64,000 nt of DNA from a marine actinobacterium PHSC20C1. Its GTDB lineage: Bacteria > Actinomycetota > Actinomycetes > Actinomycetales > Microbacteriaceae. Positions 56,096-64,000 of this stretch are shown one piece after another. Both the position numbers and the translations under genes were made by a program. The DNA is taken from contig CH672415.1 in assembly GCA_000153145.1 (NCBI GenBank), positions 827,208 through 891,207 on the forward strand, written 5' to 3'. Position 1 is the stretch's first letter. Each line of letters begins with the position of its first letter. The notes below the pieces were generated by a model. The model was given only the letters and a program-made list of their open reading frames with translations, was not told where the DNA came from and did not search any database.

Positions 56096-56743
56096 TTACC
56101 AGCCGATGTTGTCGCCGATAAACCCACGAACGGCCGAGGTGCTTACGTTGATGAATTCTTCGTCACCCTGAGGGTTCATAAGGAAAGCCCGAGCAACGAG
56201 AGCATCGCTCATCTCAAGACCAGCTTCAAGCGTGAACCGCGATGCAGCGGAGTTGTCAACTCCGAAACGAGCCGAAAGTGCTTCGACAATTCGCTCAGCT
56301 ACAAGGGACTTGTGCGTACGGCCATTAGGCAACGGACGAAGATCAAGTTGGTCTCCAACACGGAGTCCGCGGAATCCAGGCTCCGTGCGGTAGGTGTCGA
56401 TCACAGAAGAAAAAGCTGTGCTGAGTGCGCCACGCCAGTCGGACTGAGCCGGGTCATTGATGGCTTCAGTGATGCGCGCCATTACGCGCTCGAAGTTGCG
56501 CGAACCGAGAGCCTGAAGCAACACGATACGGTCGGGAAAGTAGCGGTAAACGGTGCCGATAGACGCTCCTGCGCGCTCGGCGACCATGGCGGTGGTGAGC
56601 CGCTCAATGCCGACTTCATCGACGATCGATGCTGCTGCATCGAGTAGTGCTGTAAGTCGAGCGGTGCTTCGTGCTTGCACAGGCTCGTTACGGAGCGAGA
56701 CTGCTGGTTCAGCCGCGATGTCTATGGTTGTTTGTGCGGACAC
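56096..56743 (-). CDS. TetR-family transcriptional regulator
   Basis: A 215-aa one-component repressor. The N-terminal HTH is TALLDAAASIVDEVGIERLTTAMVAERAGASIGTVYRYFPDRIVLLQAL. The C-terminal ligand domain is variable. The start is GTG at 56743, after AAGGGGG. A 16-bp palindrome, TAGAAC-GCTT-GTTCTA, lies in the intergenic region before it and could be its operator. It precedes the osmoprotectant operon on the same strand, but no direct link is proven. Confidence 0.86.
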   Translation of the reverse strand: MSAQTTIDIAAEPAVSLRNEPVQARSTARLTALLDAAASIVDEVGIERLTTAMVAERAGASIGTVYRYFPDRIVLLQALGSRNFERVMARITEAINDPAQSDWRGALSTAFSSVIDTYRTEPGFRGLRVGDQLDLRPLPNGRTHKSLVAERIVEALSARFGVDNSAASRFTLEAGLEMSDALVARAFLMNPQGDEEFINVSTSAVRGFIGDNIGW

Positions 56744-56781
56744 AATGGCCCCCTTCTCGGTGTCTGATCAATCCTAACCTT

Positions 56782-56797
56782 TAGAACGCTTGTTCTA
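56782..56797. promoter_or_regulatory. Palindrome with GAAC-N4-GTTC core (TetR operator or LexA box)
   Basis: The perfect inverted repeat TAGAAC-GCTT-GTTCTA lies between the divergent TetR gene (start 56743) and the SRAP gene (start 56848). Its core has the GAAC-N4-GTTC layout of Gram-positive SOS boxes, and also the size of a TetR-type dyad. Confidence 0.65.
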
Positions 56798-56847
56798 CGG
56801 GAGGTAGAAGCTGACTTTTTTCTTAGTTGACGCTTTACAGTGGACTC

Positions 56848-57531
56848 ATGTGCGGTCGATTTGCCATGGATGACACGGTCAACGAAATGATTACGGAGTT
56901 CGTAACGGCTACGGGAAGGCCTCCCGAGGAGTGGCAAGCGGACTGGCTTGCGACACCCATCGTGCGCCCAACTGATCAGATTCCCATACTGCTCAAGACC
57001 CGCGCCCACCGTGACGATCCTGACTCAGAACTCATCCCTCGCGCGGCGTTAGCGCAGTGGTGGCTAACTCCACCGTTCTCCCCTGTGTTGCGAGGCAAAC
57101 ACGCCACTTTCAATGCCCGCAGTGAAACTGTTACGCAGAAACCAACATTTCGGGCTGCAGTCGCACACCAGCGCGCCGTGCTTCCGTCGATTGGATACTT
57201 CGAGACAAAGAAGAGTTCCGGGACGTCGGTTCCGCACTACATCACTCCACCGGAAGGTCTACTCTTTTTTGCCGGGCTCTATTCTTGGTGGCAAGATCCG
57301 TTGCTTAGCTCTGATGACCCGACACGATGGCACCTCACAACGACGATGCTGACGCAAGCGGCGACGGGAGCACTGGCAGAAATCCATGATCGGATGCCGG
57401 TCATCATCGCGCATGATTCCCTCGATGAGTGGATCGATCCACGCACTCTCGGAGACGAGAGTTTGGTGCAAGCGACGGTTGCCGCATCCGCTCGGTTGAG
57501 CGAGCAATTGCACGCCGAACCGCAGGTTTAA
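56848..57531 (+). CDS. SOS response-associated peptidase family protein (SRAP, YedK/HMCES-like)
   Basis: A 227-aa protein that crosslinks to abasic sites in single-stranded DNA through an N-terminal cysteine. The chosen ATG at 56848 places Cys2 in MCGRFAM, the required self-processed start; the ATG at 56827 would destroy this, so I rejected it. Other family residues are in TFNARSETV, the YFETKKSSGTSVPHYI stretch and the HDRMPVI motif. The gene is divergent from a TetR gene across an SOS-like palindrome. Actinobacteria often have more than one member. Confidence 0.93.
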   Translation: MCGRFAMDDTVNEMITEFVTATGRPPEEWQADWLATPIVRPTDQIPILLKTRAHRDDPDSELIPRAALAQWWLTPPFSPVLRGKHATFNARSETVTQKPTFRAAVAHQRAVLPSIGYFETKKSSGTSVPHYITPPEGLLFFAGLYSWWQDPLLSSDDPTRWHLTTTMLTQAATGALAEIHDRMPVIIAHDSLDEWIDPRTLGDESLVQATVAASARLSEQLHAEPQV

Positions 57532-57589
57532 CGGTAGGCCAGTCGTTTCCGATGCCACCGTGGTAGCCGGGTGACCTTAGGCTGGAGTA

Positions 57590-58642
57590 ATGGCTCGAAC
57601 CGGCAAGGCCCACACGCCCTCGCAGACTGCAGACGAAATTCTGCATCGCGCGGCTCGCATCGAGGACACGTTCCACCGGTGGAGGGAACGCCGCGGCCGA
57701 AAGCGTGGGCTCACAACCACGATCATTCCTTACAGCAGCTATGGAGCGCCTGACTGGGCTCGTGTTGTGTGCCGGGTTGTCCTCACCCGCGGAACCGAAG
57801 CGTCAAAGAAGCGTGCAGAAAAGGTTCGCGGCTGGCGCAGTTTCTTCAGCATCCCGGTCAACGATGAAGTTGTCACGGTCACCATTGGCGGCACTGAAGT
57901 GCAACTGAGCCCGTCACGCGGAGGCGTTATTGATGAGCAAGTGGATGTGACCCTTGCCCCAGGATGGCAGACCGCAACAATAGGTTCGGCAGGTTCCGAT
58001 CCCACCATTGCGCACATTTTCGTTGTCGACCCCCAAGCCAGTTTCGGGATCATTTCTGACGTGGATGACACGGTCATGGTCACCGCCCTGCCGCGACCGT
58101 TGCTCGCGGCCTGGAATACGTTCGTTCTTGATGAGCACGCGCGGCGACCAGTTGCTGGCATGGCGGTGTTGTACGACCGGCTTGCCCGCGCAAACCCTCT
58201 CGCGCCTGTGGTCTACCTTTCTACCGGCGCGTGGAACGTTGCGCCTACTCTTACTCGTTTTCTTCGACGCAACCTCTATCCGAGAGGAGCCATGCTCTTG
58301 ACCGACTGGGGGCCGACCCACGATCGATGGTTCCGTAGCGGCGCAGATCACAAGAGAGACAACCTTCGACGACTTGCTACCGAGTTTCCGAACATCAAGT
58401 GGTTGTTGATTGGTGATGACGGGCAGCATGACGAGGAAATCTATGGCGAGTTCGCTGCCAGCCACCCCAACAATGTTTCGGCGGTAGCAATACGACAGCT
58501 GTCAACGGGTGAAGCTGTTCTTGCCGGTGGACGCAGCAAGTCTGCAGAACGAGAACTCGAGTCACCGGTTCCGTGGCGCTTCGCACCAGACGGGGCACGG
58601 TTGGCCATTGAGCTTCGAGAACTCGGGCTCATCAACGACTGA
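57590..58642 (+). CDS. App1-like phosphatase (DUF2183)
   Basis: A 350-aa protein of the App1/phosphatidate-phosphatase-like family. Residues 1-40 are basic; a beta-rich middle part is followed by the HAD-like catalytic start IISDVDDTVMVTAL, with DVDDT at 157-161. Further motifs are VVYLSTGAWNV and LLIGDDGQHDEEIY. Yeast App1 is a phosphatidate phosphatase; the bacterial role is unknown. The gene follows the SRAP gene and lies 98 bases before the GH15 gene. Confidence 0.87.
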   Translation: MARTGKAHTPSQTADEILHRAARIEDTFHRWRERRGRKRGLTTTIIPYSSYGAPDWARVVCRVVLTRGTEASKKRAEKVRGWRSFFSIPVNDEVVTVTIGGTEVQLSPSRGGVIDEQVDVTLAPGWQTATIGSAGSDPTIAHIFVVDPQASFGIISDVDDTVMVTALPRPLLAAWNTFVLDEHARRPVAGMAVLYDRLARANPLAPVVYLSTGAWNVAPTLTRFLRRNLYPRGAMLLTDWGPTHDRWFRSGADHKRDNLRRLATEFPNIKWLLIGDDGQHDEEIYGEFAASHPNNVSAVAIRQLSTGEAVLAGGRSKSAERELESPVPWRFAPDGARLAIELRELGLIND

Positions 58643-58739
58643 GCATCAGCCGACTATCGGGTGTACGTCGATTGTTAATTTTGGCGCACGATGAGTCGAT
58701 GTGCAGGATCAAGGCTCCTGACGCTGCAATGATTGTCTT

Positions 58740-60536
58740 ATGGCGTTACCAATCGAAGACTATGCCCTTATTGGCGACTGTCAGACAGCCGCCCTCGTAG
58801 GCCGTGACGGGAGCATTGACTGGCTCTGCTTTCCCCGATTCGACTCTGCATCGATGTTCGGCGCACTGCTCGGCAATGAAGATCATGGTCGCTGGCTTGT
58901 TGCCCCCATTGCGAGCATTGACGAGCCTGCAACAGTTTCGGTGACGCGCAAATATCGCGAGAACACGTTCATCCTTGTAACCACGTGGGTCACGGATCAA
59001 GGTGAAGTCGAGGTCATCGACTTCATGCCATACGGAAATCGCCGGGCAGACGTCGTTCGTCGTATACGCGGAATCCGCGGTTCGGTTGCGATGCACACCG
59101 AGCTGCTCATCCGATTCGGCTACGCAACAGCACTCCCCTGGCTACACCAGGCACCCGAGGCAGGCGGCCATGCGGTAATCGGTGTTGCAGGACCTGACGC
59201 AATTGTCGCTCGAGGAATCGAACTGCACTCGGCCGACCACAAGCACACAGCAGACTTCGTTATTGGGGAAGGCGAAACCCGCGACCTGACCATGACCTGG
59301 TATCCGGCGCACCGCAATCCGCCAGCAGCCGTGAACGTCGACGATGTACTCGCCCGCACGAGCGAATGGTGGCACAACTGGGCCGCCCACTGCGAGCCGA
59401 CCGAACAGTACCCGGAGATCGTCAAGCGGTCTCTCTTGGTACTTCGCGCGCTCACTCACGAAGACACCGGCGGAATTGTTGCCGCGGCCACGACGAGTCT
59501 GCCCGAATGGTTTGGCGGCAGCCGCAACTGGGACTACCGCTATGTCTGGCTGCGCGACGCAGCTCTTACCCTTCATGTATTGCTCGACCATGGTTACATC
59601 GCCGAAGCGGAAGCATGGCGACGTTGGCTTCTCCGCGCAATCGCTGGCGACCCCGCCGATGTTCAAATCATGTACGGGCTTTCCGGCGAGCGCTGGCTCG
59701 AAGAACGCGAAATAGATTCGCTGCCAGGCTACGAAGGCGCGACACCCGTCCGCATAGGCAACGGCGCCTTCAATCAATTCCAAGGAGACGTCTTTGGTGA
59801 AGTGATGATCGCGCTACAAGCAGCCCGCAGATCTGGTGTTCACGAGAACGACTTCTCATGGCCCCTGCAGCGCGCCCTCATGACGTTCGTCGAAGACAAC
59901 TGGAACCGACCTGACAACGGTATTTGGGAGATTCGCGGCCCCGAACGACACTTCACCCACTCGCGGGTAATGCTGTGGGCCGCAATGGATTGTGCGATCA
60001 CCGCCGTCGAAGAGTTTGGACTCGAGGGACCGGTCGAAAAGTGGATCAAGATCCGGGCAGAAATTCACGACGAGATCGAGCGCGACGGTTGGGATGCCGA
60101 ACGCGGCACGTACACGCAGTACTACGGTGGAGCCGGCGTTGACGCTTCCCTCCTGCAACTCCCCCAGGTCGGATACCTTGCTGCGGATGACCCGCGCATG
60201 GTCGGCACCGTTGCGGCGATCGAAGACGAACTCCTCGTCGACGGCCTTGTACTGCGGTACCGCACCGAAACCGGAGTTGACGGACTTCCCGAGGGGGAGA
60301 ATCCGTTCCTCGCTTGCTCCTTCTGGTTAGTCGAGCAGTATGCCTCTTCCGGGCGAATCGACGATGCAACGGTGCTGATGGATCGCCTTGTAGGCTTCGC
60401 CAACGATGTGGGACTCATTAGCGAGGAATACGACACGGTCAACGAGCGCCAAGCCGGAAACACGCCGCAAGCACTCAGTCATCTTGCGCTCGTGCGCGCA
60501 GCGGACGCGATTTCGAAAGTAAAGAGCCGCAAGTGA
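58740..60536 (+). CDS. Glycoside hydrolase family 15 protein (glucoamylase/trehalase-like)
   Basis: A 598-aa cytosolic GH15 enzyme. The N-terminal beta domain starts LPIEDYALIGDCQTAALVGRDGSIDWLCFPRFDS, typical of actinobacterial GH15. The (alpha/alpha)6 barrel includes SRNWDYRYVWLRDAALTL (about 261-278) and WLEEREIDSLPGYEG, with acidic residues near the catalytic site. The C-terminus has GLISEEYDTVNERQAGNTPQALSHLALV with the likely general base. Mycobacterial homologues act as trehalases; glucoamylase activity is the alternative. Its end overlaps the FUSC gene by four bases (GTGA). Confidence 0.9.
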   Translation: MALPIEDYALIGDCQTAALVGRDGSIDWLCFPRFDSASMFGALLGNEDHGRWLVAPIASIDEPATVSVTRKYRENTFILVTTWVTDQGEVEVIDFMPYGNRRADVVRRIRGIRGSVAMHTELLIRFGYATALPWLHQAPEAGGHAVIGVAGPDAIVARGIELHSADHKHTADFVIGEGETRDLTMTWYPAHRNPPAAVNVDDVLARTSEWWHNWAAHCEPTEQYPEIVKRSLLVLRALTHEDTGGIVAAATTSLPEWFGGSRNWDYRYVWLRDAALTLHVLLDHGYIAEAEAWRRWLLRAIAGDPADVQIMYGLSGERWLEEREIDSLPGYEGATPVRIGNGAFNQFQGDVFGEVMIALQAARRSGVHENDFSWPLQRALMTFVEDNWNRPDNGIWEIRGPERHFTHSRVMLWAAMDCAITAVEEFGLEGPVEKWIKIRAEIHDEIERDGWDAERGTYTQYYGGAGVDASLLQLPQVGYLAADDPRMVGTVAAIEDELLVDGLVLRYRTETGVDGLPEGENPFLACSFWLVEQYASSGRIDDATVLMDRLVGFANDVGLISEEYDTVNERQAGNTPQALSHLALVRAADAISKVKSRK

Positions 60537-61576
60537 AGTTCATAACGACGCTCACCCTCGCGCGTCGTTCGCCTCTGCTGCAGGTGCTGAAGACTTCGGT
60601 CGCTGCAGTTGTCGCATGGATGGTTGCTAGCTTTGCGCTTCAACAGCCACTGCCCATATTTGCCGCGATTGCGGCGCTATTGGTCGTTCAACCGAGTGTC
60701 ACTCAGTCGATAGAGAAGGGACTCGAACGCAGTATTGGCGTCGTCGCTGGTGTCGCCATTGCGCTTGGCGCCGGCCAACTCTTTGGCGACCACAGTTGGG
60801 TGATTCTCAGCGTCATCATCATCTCCGTGATCGTTGCCTGGGCGCTGCGCTTGGGCCCTGGTTCTGCAAACCAAATCCCCATCAGCGCGATGCTGGTGAT
60901 CGCGCTCGGCGGCCAGAACTCCGGCTATGCGCTTGAGCGTATCGTCGAAACAATTATTGGGGCATTGATCGGTTTAATCGTCAATCTCGCCATCGTTGCC
61001 CCCGTCTTCGTTAGCCCCGCCAGAGTGGCTGTCGCATCACTCACCAAGAGGACAGCTGCGGTACTCGAATCTTTGGCACGAGCGCTGAGTACTCCGCAGT
61101 CCGACGCTGAGCTTCGCAAACTTCTTGCAGAATCTCGGATGCTTCGGGATCTGCGCGACGCCGCAGCCATAGCACTTCAGCAAGGTGCCGACAGCCTCAC
61201 CCTCAACCCGCGAAAGAGCAAACATCATCGGCTCCTGCGGCGTGAGACAGAATTGTTTGCGATGTTGAGCGTGCTCGTCACCCGCACTTTGGGCATGGCC
61301 CGCGCCATTCACGACCGCTACGACACCAATCTCATGACAGATCCGGTCGTGATCTCAATCGCACGAGAACTCGAGCGCGCAGCCCACGACTTGCGAGTGC
61401 GCGGACGGGCGCCTGGCGAACGCGAATCCGCACCGGCGACGATTGAGCTTCTCACGCTCACGGCGCCGCTAACGGTGCTCACTCCGCATCCGCAGCACTG
61501 GATATTGATCGGCTCACTGCTAGAAGACATTCGCCGAGTCCACGAGGTAATTGTCGGGGACAAAGACCGCGGTTAG
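60533..61576 (+). CDS. FUSC-family membrane protein (aromatic-acid-exporter-like)
   Basis: A 347-aa protein with an N-terminal membrane half of about six helices (residues 18-165, with IGVVAGVAIALGAGQLFG) and a cytosolic helical half. This suits the fusaric-acid-resistance/aromatic-acid-exporter superfamily in half-size form. Substrate unknown. It starts with GTG at 60533, overlapping the GH15 stop by four bases, so the two are translated together; I do not see the reason for that pairing. It is convergent with nagZ. Confidence 0.85.
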   Translation: MKFITTLTLARRSPLLQVLKTSVAAVVAWMVASFALQQPLPIFAAIAALLVVQPSVTQSIEKGLERSIGVVAGVAIALGAGQLFGDHSWVILSVIIISVIVAWALRLGPGSANQIPISAMLVIALGGQNSGYALERIVETIIGALIGLIVNLAIVAPVFVSPARVAVASLTKRTAAVLESLARALSTPQSDAELRKLLAESRMLRDLRDAAAIALQQGADSLTLNPRKSKHHRLLRRETELFAMLSVLVTRTLGMARAIHDRYDTNLMTDPVVISIARELERAAHDLRVRGRAPGERESAPATIELLTLTAPLTVLTPHPQHWILIGSLLEDIRRVHEVIVGDKDRG

Positions 61577-61592
61577 CTGGCCAGAGTTCGAA

Positions 61593-62783
61593 TTAGTCCG
61601 CAATCACGGCGCACTCGTTAAGGCAGCGGACAAAACGTCCGGTCTCGCCCGACAGTGTGCGCCGAACCGTCAACAGCTTGAGCACTGCGTCATCGATTAC
61701 AGACTCATCGAGCACGTCGTCGTCGATCGCCTGAGCCACAGCATCCACGATTGCCACGGGGTCTACAGCCCCGACATAGAGCAGCATCGTGTTCCCGGCT
61801 TCTATAGCGCGGACGGCATTCGTGACCTGGTTCGAGTACTCTGGCACGCCCGAACGCTCCAACATTCCCATGTCATCCGTGATCACGACGCCGTCGAAGC
61901 CGAGCTCGTCCCGCAGAATTTCGTGCCATTTCGTCGAGAAGGTTGCAGGTTCCGGGTCTACTGCGGTGAATGCGAGGTGTCCGAACATGACGACGGGTGC
62001 TCCAGCATCGATCCCCGCCTTAAACGGCAGCGCGTGGCTGGTGCGCCACTCCTTCAACGACAGGCTGGTGGAAGGGATGCTCGAGTGCGAATCGCCAGGC
62101 GCTGCGCCGTGCCCTGGAAAGTGTTTGAGCGTGGAAAGCACTTGCGACTCACCAGCGACCGCTTGCGCTACCCGGGCCGCCGCATCAGCCCCCGTTGCGC
62201 CAAATGATCGGCTGAAAATAAAGCTTGATTGATCACTCGCGATGTCAGCCACCACACCAAAATTCACGGTGACACCGACTGATTCCAACAGTGCTCCGCG
62301 CTGAGCAAAAGCATCAAACGCTGCCTCAGGTTTGAGGGACCGCAATTCGGATGCCGATCTAGCGTTGTCAGTGGGCACGCGCCGAACGATGCCACCTTCT
62401 TGATCGGTCGCAACGAGCACGGGGAGCTCCGATTCGCTACTGAGCGCCGCAGTTTCAATGCTTAGTTGTGCAAGGCTTCCCGGAATATTGTCGCCCATAA
62501 GAATGAAGCCGCCGACGCCCTCGAACACGGCAGGCAGGTCCGCGGCGGGTTGAGTGCCAGCAACATGCACCATCAGCATGCTCATCACTTTTTGTTTGAG
62601 CGTCATGGTGCCGAGCCGGTCTCGCGCGTACTGATCGACCGGGTCAACCAGCACCGGTTCGGCCCGCGGCGCAAAGGTAGGGGACGGCACAATCGTGCGC
62701 TGTGGTTCCGCGCTACACCCGCCAAGGCTAGCGAGGAGGGCAACAGTCAAGACGACCGTTAGGTACCGCCGTGCGCTCGCCAT
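61593..62783 (-). CDS. nagZ: Lipoprotein beta-N-acetylhexosaminidase (GH3, NagZ-like)
   Basis: A 396-aa GH3 enzyme that cleaves GlcNAc from peptidoglycan fragments. A signal with lipobox LGGC (Cys23) anchors it outside the membrane. Further features are GGFILMGDNIPGSLAQL, VATDQEGGIVRRV, the NagZ KHFPGHGAAPGDSH motif with catalytic-dyad His and Asp, and GVVITDDMGML. NagZ proteins of Gram-negatives are cytosolic, so the lipoprotein form shown here is the Gram-positive type. A single gene. Confidence 0.9.
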   Translation of the reverse strand: MASARRYLTVVLTVALLASLGGCSAEPQRTIVPSPTFAPRAEPVLVDPVDQYARDRLGTMTLKQKVMSMLMVHVAGTQPAADLPAVFEGVGGFILMGDNIPGSLAQLSIETAALSSESELPVLVATDQEGGIVRRVPTDNARSASELRSLKPEAAFDAFAQRGALLESVGVTVNFGVVADIASDQSSFIFSRSFGATGADAAARVAQAVAGESQVLSTLKHFPGHGAAPGDSHSSIPSTSLSLKEWRTSHALPFKAGIDAGAPVVMFGHLAFTAVDPEPATFSTKWHEILRDELGFDGVVITDDMGMLERSGVPEYSNQVTNAVRAIEAGNTMLLYVGAVDPVAIVDAVAQAIDDDVLDESVIDDAVLKLLTVRRTLSGETGRFVRCLNECAVIAD

Positions 62784-62817
62784 CCTGCGATGTTACCGGG
62801 CCTGTGCGAGCACGAGC

Positions 62818-63306
62818 TCACTTGAGCCACGTGAGCGAGGCAAATTCCTCGGCGCTGAGCCCAAACTGTTCGGCGGCATGCGCAACGGTGGATCGCGCTG
62901 CCGGTACTGCCGCGCTCTTGCGCACAAGGACGTCGATTCCTGCTGGCGACAGTCGAGAGCGTGAGAAGCGGATCACGACAATGTCAAAGGCATCGTTCGC
63001 TCCAACTACCTGCCAACGGCTCGTGAGAACCTTAAGCCACCCTTTACCGCGCCAAACGAATTCACCGTCTCTTAAGCGGTCAGTGCCGACGATGGTCTTA
63101 GGCTCGCCCGCAGTGTTTGTGTAGCTCACTGTGTCAGAAAGCGTCAGCTCTGCGGCGTCGACCGTTTCATACGTAAATTCTGGATTGTGGCGCGTGCCAT
63201 CGAGCCACATCGGAAAATTGGTCGCCTCAACACTCCACGTGCCGGGCAGCTTGGCGGCAAGCACCGAAGCATCAAATACATCACTCACGAGATCAACATA
63301 GGTCAC
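62818..63306 (-). CDS. Conserved-style protein of unknown function
   Basis: A 162-aa soluble protein that I do not recognise. Aromatic and acidic residues are spread over a beta-rich pattern (TWSVEATNFPMWLDGTRHNPEFTYETVD... SRWQVVGANDAFDIVVIRF), which recalls small lipocalin-like folds of about 160 residues. The C-terminus has VPAARSTVAHAAEQFGLSAEEFASLTWL. The start is GTG at 63306; no signal peptide or membrane segment is visible. It lies next to nagZ on the same strand, but 34 bases away, so an operon is possible. Confidence 0.62.
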   Translation of the reverse strand: MTYVDLVSDVFDASVLAAKLPGTWSVEATNFPMWLDGTRHNPEFTYETVDAAELTLSDTVSYTNTAGEPKTIVGTDRLRDGEFVWRGKGWLKVLTSRWQVVGANDAFDIVVIRFSRSRLSPAGIDVLVRKSAAVPAARSTVAHAAEQFGLSAEEFASLTWLK

Positions 63307-63356
63307 TGTTGCTGTGAGTCAGTAATGAGCCCGCCGAACACCGCTACTCTTGCCGC

Positions 63357-64000
63357 ATGCTTCGCTCTCTCATCGGCTCATCCCATCCGGGGCCGAGTGT
63401 TGCAGTCACGTTGATTTCATTCGCGCTCGCTGTTGGCGTTGGTCTTGAACCGTGGCAAATTGCTGCCGTTACGGTCATGATTCTGTTCAACCAATTTTCG
63501 GTTGGCCTCTCGAACGATTGGCTCGATGCGACACGAGATCGTCGCAGCGGCCGAACCGATAAACCCATCGCTGTTGGCGAGATTTCATCGCGTGCAGTTG
63601 CTGTAGCGGCGCTCGCTTTCGCTTTGGCCGCCGTCCTGCTTTCGCTCACCTTAGGTCCGCTCGCGGCGATCGCGCACGCCGTGTTTCTTGCGAGCGGCTG
63701 GGTGTACAACCTCGGAGTAAAATCGACCCCAGCCTCAGTGATCCCCTACATCGTTGGATTCGGATCGCTACCGGCCATCGTGACTCTCGCTGCCTCGCCA
63801 CCCCAGCTCGCGCATTCATGGGCGCTTGCTGCCGGCGCATTATTGGGAGTTGCCGCGCACTTCAGCAATGTACTGCCCGATCTCGGTGACGATCGCGCCA
63901 CTGGTGTTCGCGGACTCCCCCACATCATCGGGGCGCGATCGTCCGGAATTGTTATCGCCGTGAGTCTGGTCGCCGCATCACTGGCTGTTGTGTTTGGCCC
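63357..64000 (+). CDS. UbiA-family prenyltransferase (partial, cut at window end)
   Basis: Membrane prenyltransferase; the first 214 residues are present. The first Asp-rich motif is NDWLDATRDRRSGRTDKP (about 58-75), which binds the prenyl diphosphate through Mg2+, and the second begins NVLPDLGDDRATGVRGLP (about 170-187). Hydrophobic helices lie at about 15-30, 35-52, 80-105, 125-150 and 155-168. The ATG at 63357 has no rival in frame. The acceptor cannot be assigned; menaquinone synthesis is one candidate. No stop before 64000. Confidence 0.88.
   Translation, partial: MLRSLIGSSHPGPSVAVTLISFALAVGVGLEPWQIAAVTVMILFNQFSVGLSNDWLDATRDRRSGRTDKPIAVGEISSRAVAVAALAFALAAVLLSLTLGPLAAIAHAVFLASGWVYNLGVKSTPASVIPYIVGFGSLPAIVTLAASPPQLAHSWALAAGALLGVAAHFSNVLPDLGDDRATGVRGLPHIIGARSSGIVIAVSLVAASLAVVFG

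Overview
The window is an ordinary, densely packed actinobacterial chromosome segment, most likely from a member of the Microbacteriaceae with moderate GC. This placement is my inference from gene order and protein style. It rests on the run leuS-comEA-comEC-holA-rpsT-lepA-hemW-hrcA-dnaJ-rsmE-HIT-phoH-ybeY-CNNM-era-leuA, on recO-uppS and glyS-dusB-dgt-dnaG, on an nrtR-nadA-nadB-nadC-nifS operon, on many GTG/TTG starts and leaderless promoters, and on a cell-wall protein with an LAETG sorting signal. No species is assigned. No rRNA, tRNA, CRISPR array, prophage or complete insertion sequence was seen.

Layout. 1-3198: peptide ABC transporter (two permeases, the first cut by the window edge, and a lipoprotein binding protein). 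3361-7677: dnaG, dgt and dusB on the minus strand. 7735-10475: a YbaK-type deacylase, a small membrane protein, a FrnE-like oxidoreductase and an AbiEi/DUF559-like nuclease-fold gene bracketed by two 92-bp inverted-terminal elements. 10820-14352: glyS, a class V aminotransferase and a divergent LysR regulator. 14322-19938: NAD de novo operon with its own NrtR-like regulator and a cysteine desulfurase. 20019-21556: uppS and recO. 21710-25036: accessory stretch with an NmrA-like reductase, a third 92-bp element, a TRIC-family membrane protein and a seven-bladed RCC1 wall protein. 25296-27390: leuA with a leader-peptide attenuator, and a hexanucleotide array abutting era. 27386-34417: era back to hrcA, headed by a CIRCE operator. 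34582-41196: DUF4870 pair, hemW, HAD hydrolase, DUF1990, lepA, DUF4190 protein, a 71-bp tandem repeat and rpsT. 41198-49655: holA, a DUF2142-like membrane protein, comEC, comEA and leuS. 49810-51950: pabB and pabC, divergent over 11 bp. 51988-55966: dedA and an osmoprotectant ABC transporter. 56096-57531: a TetR regulator and an SRAP gene sharing a GAAC-N4-GTTC palindrome. 57590-64000: App1-like phosphatase, GH15 hydrolase, FUSC protein, NagZ lipoprotein, a hypothetical protein and a UbiA-family prenyltransferase cut by the window edge.

How the genes work together. The segment combines information processing (dnaG, dusB, era, lepA, rpsT, rsmE, ybeY, glyS, leuS, holA, recO), heat-shock control (hrcA-dnaJ under CIRCE), NAD and folate-precursor synthesis, leucine synthesis under attenuation, DNA uptake (comEA-comEC), envelope synthesis or recycling (uppS, nagZ) and osmoprotection. 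The least explained material is non-coding: three elements of exactly 92 bp with shared 13-18 bp inverted ends and unrelated interiors, one of which writes the C-terminus of the AbiEi-like protein; a 16-copy hexamer that begins in the era stop codon; and a palindrome-rich 71-bp duplication upstream of rpsT.
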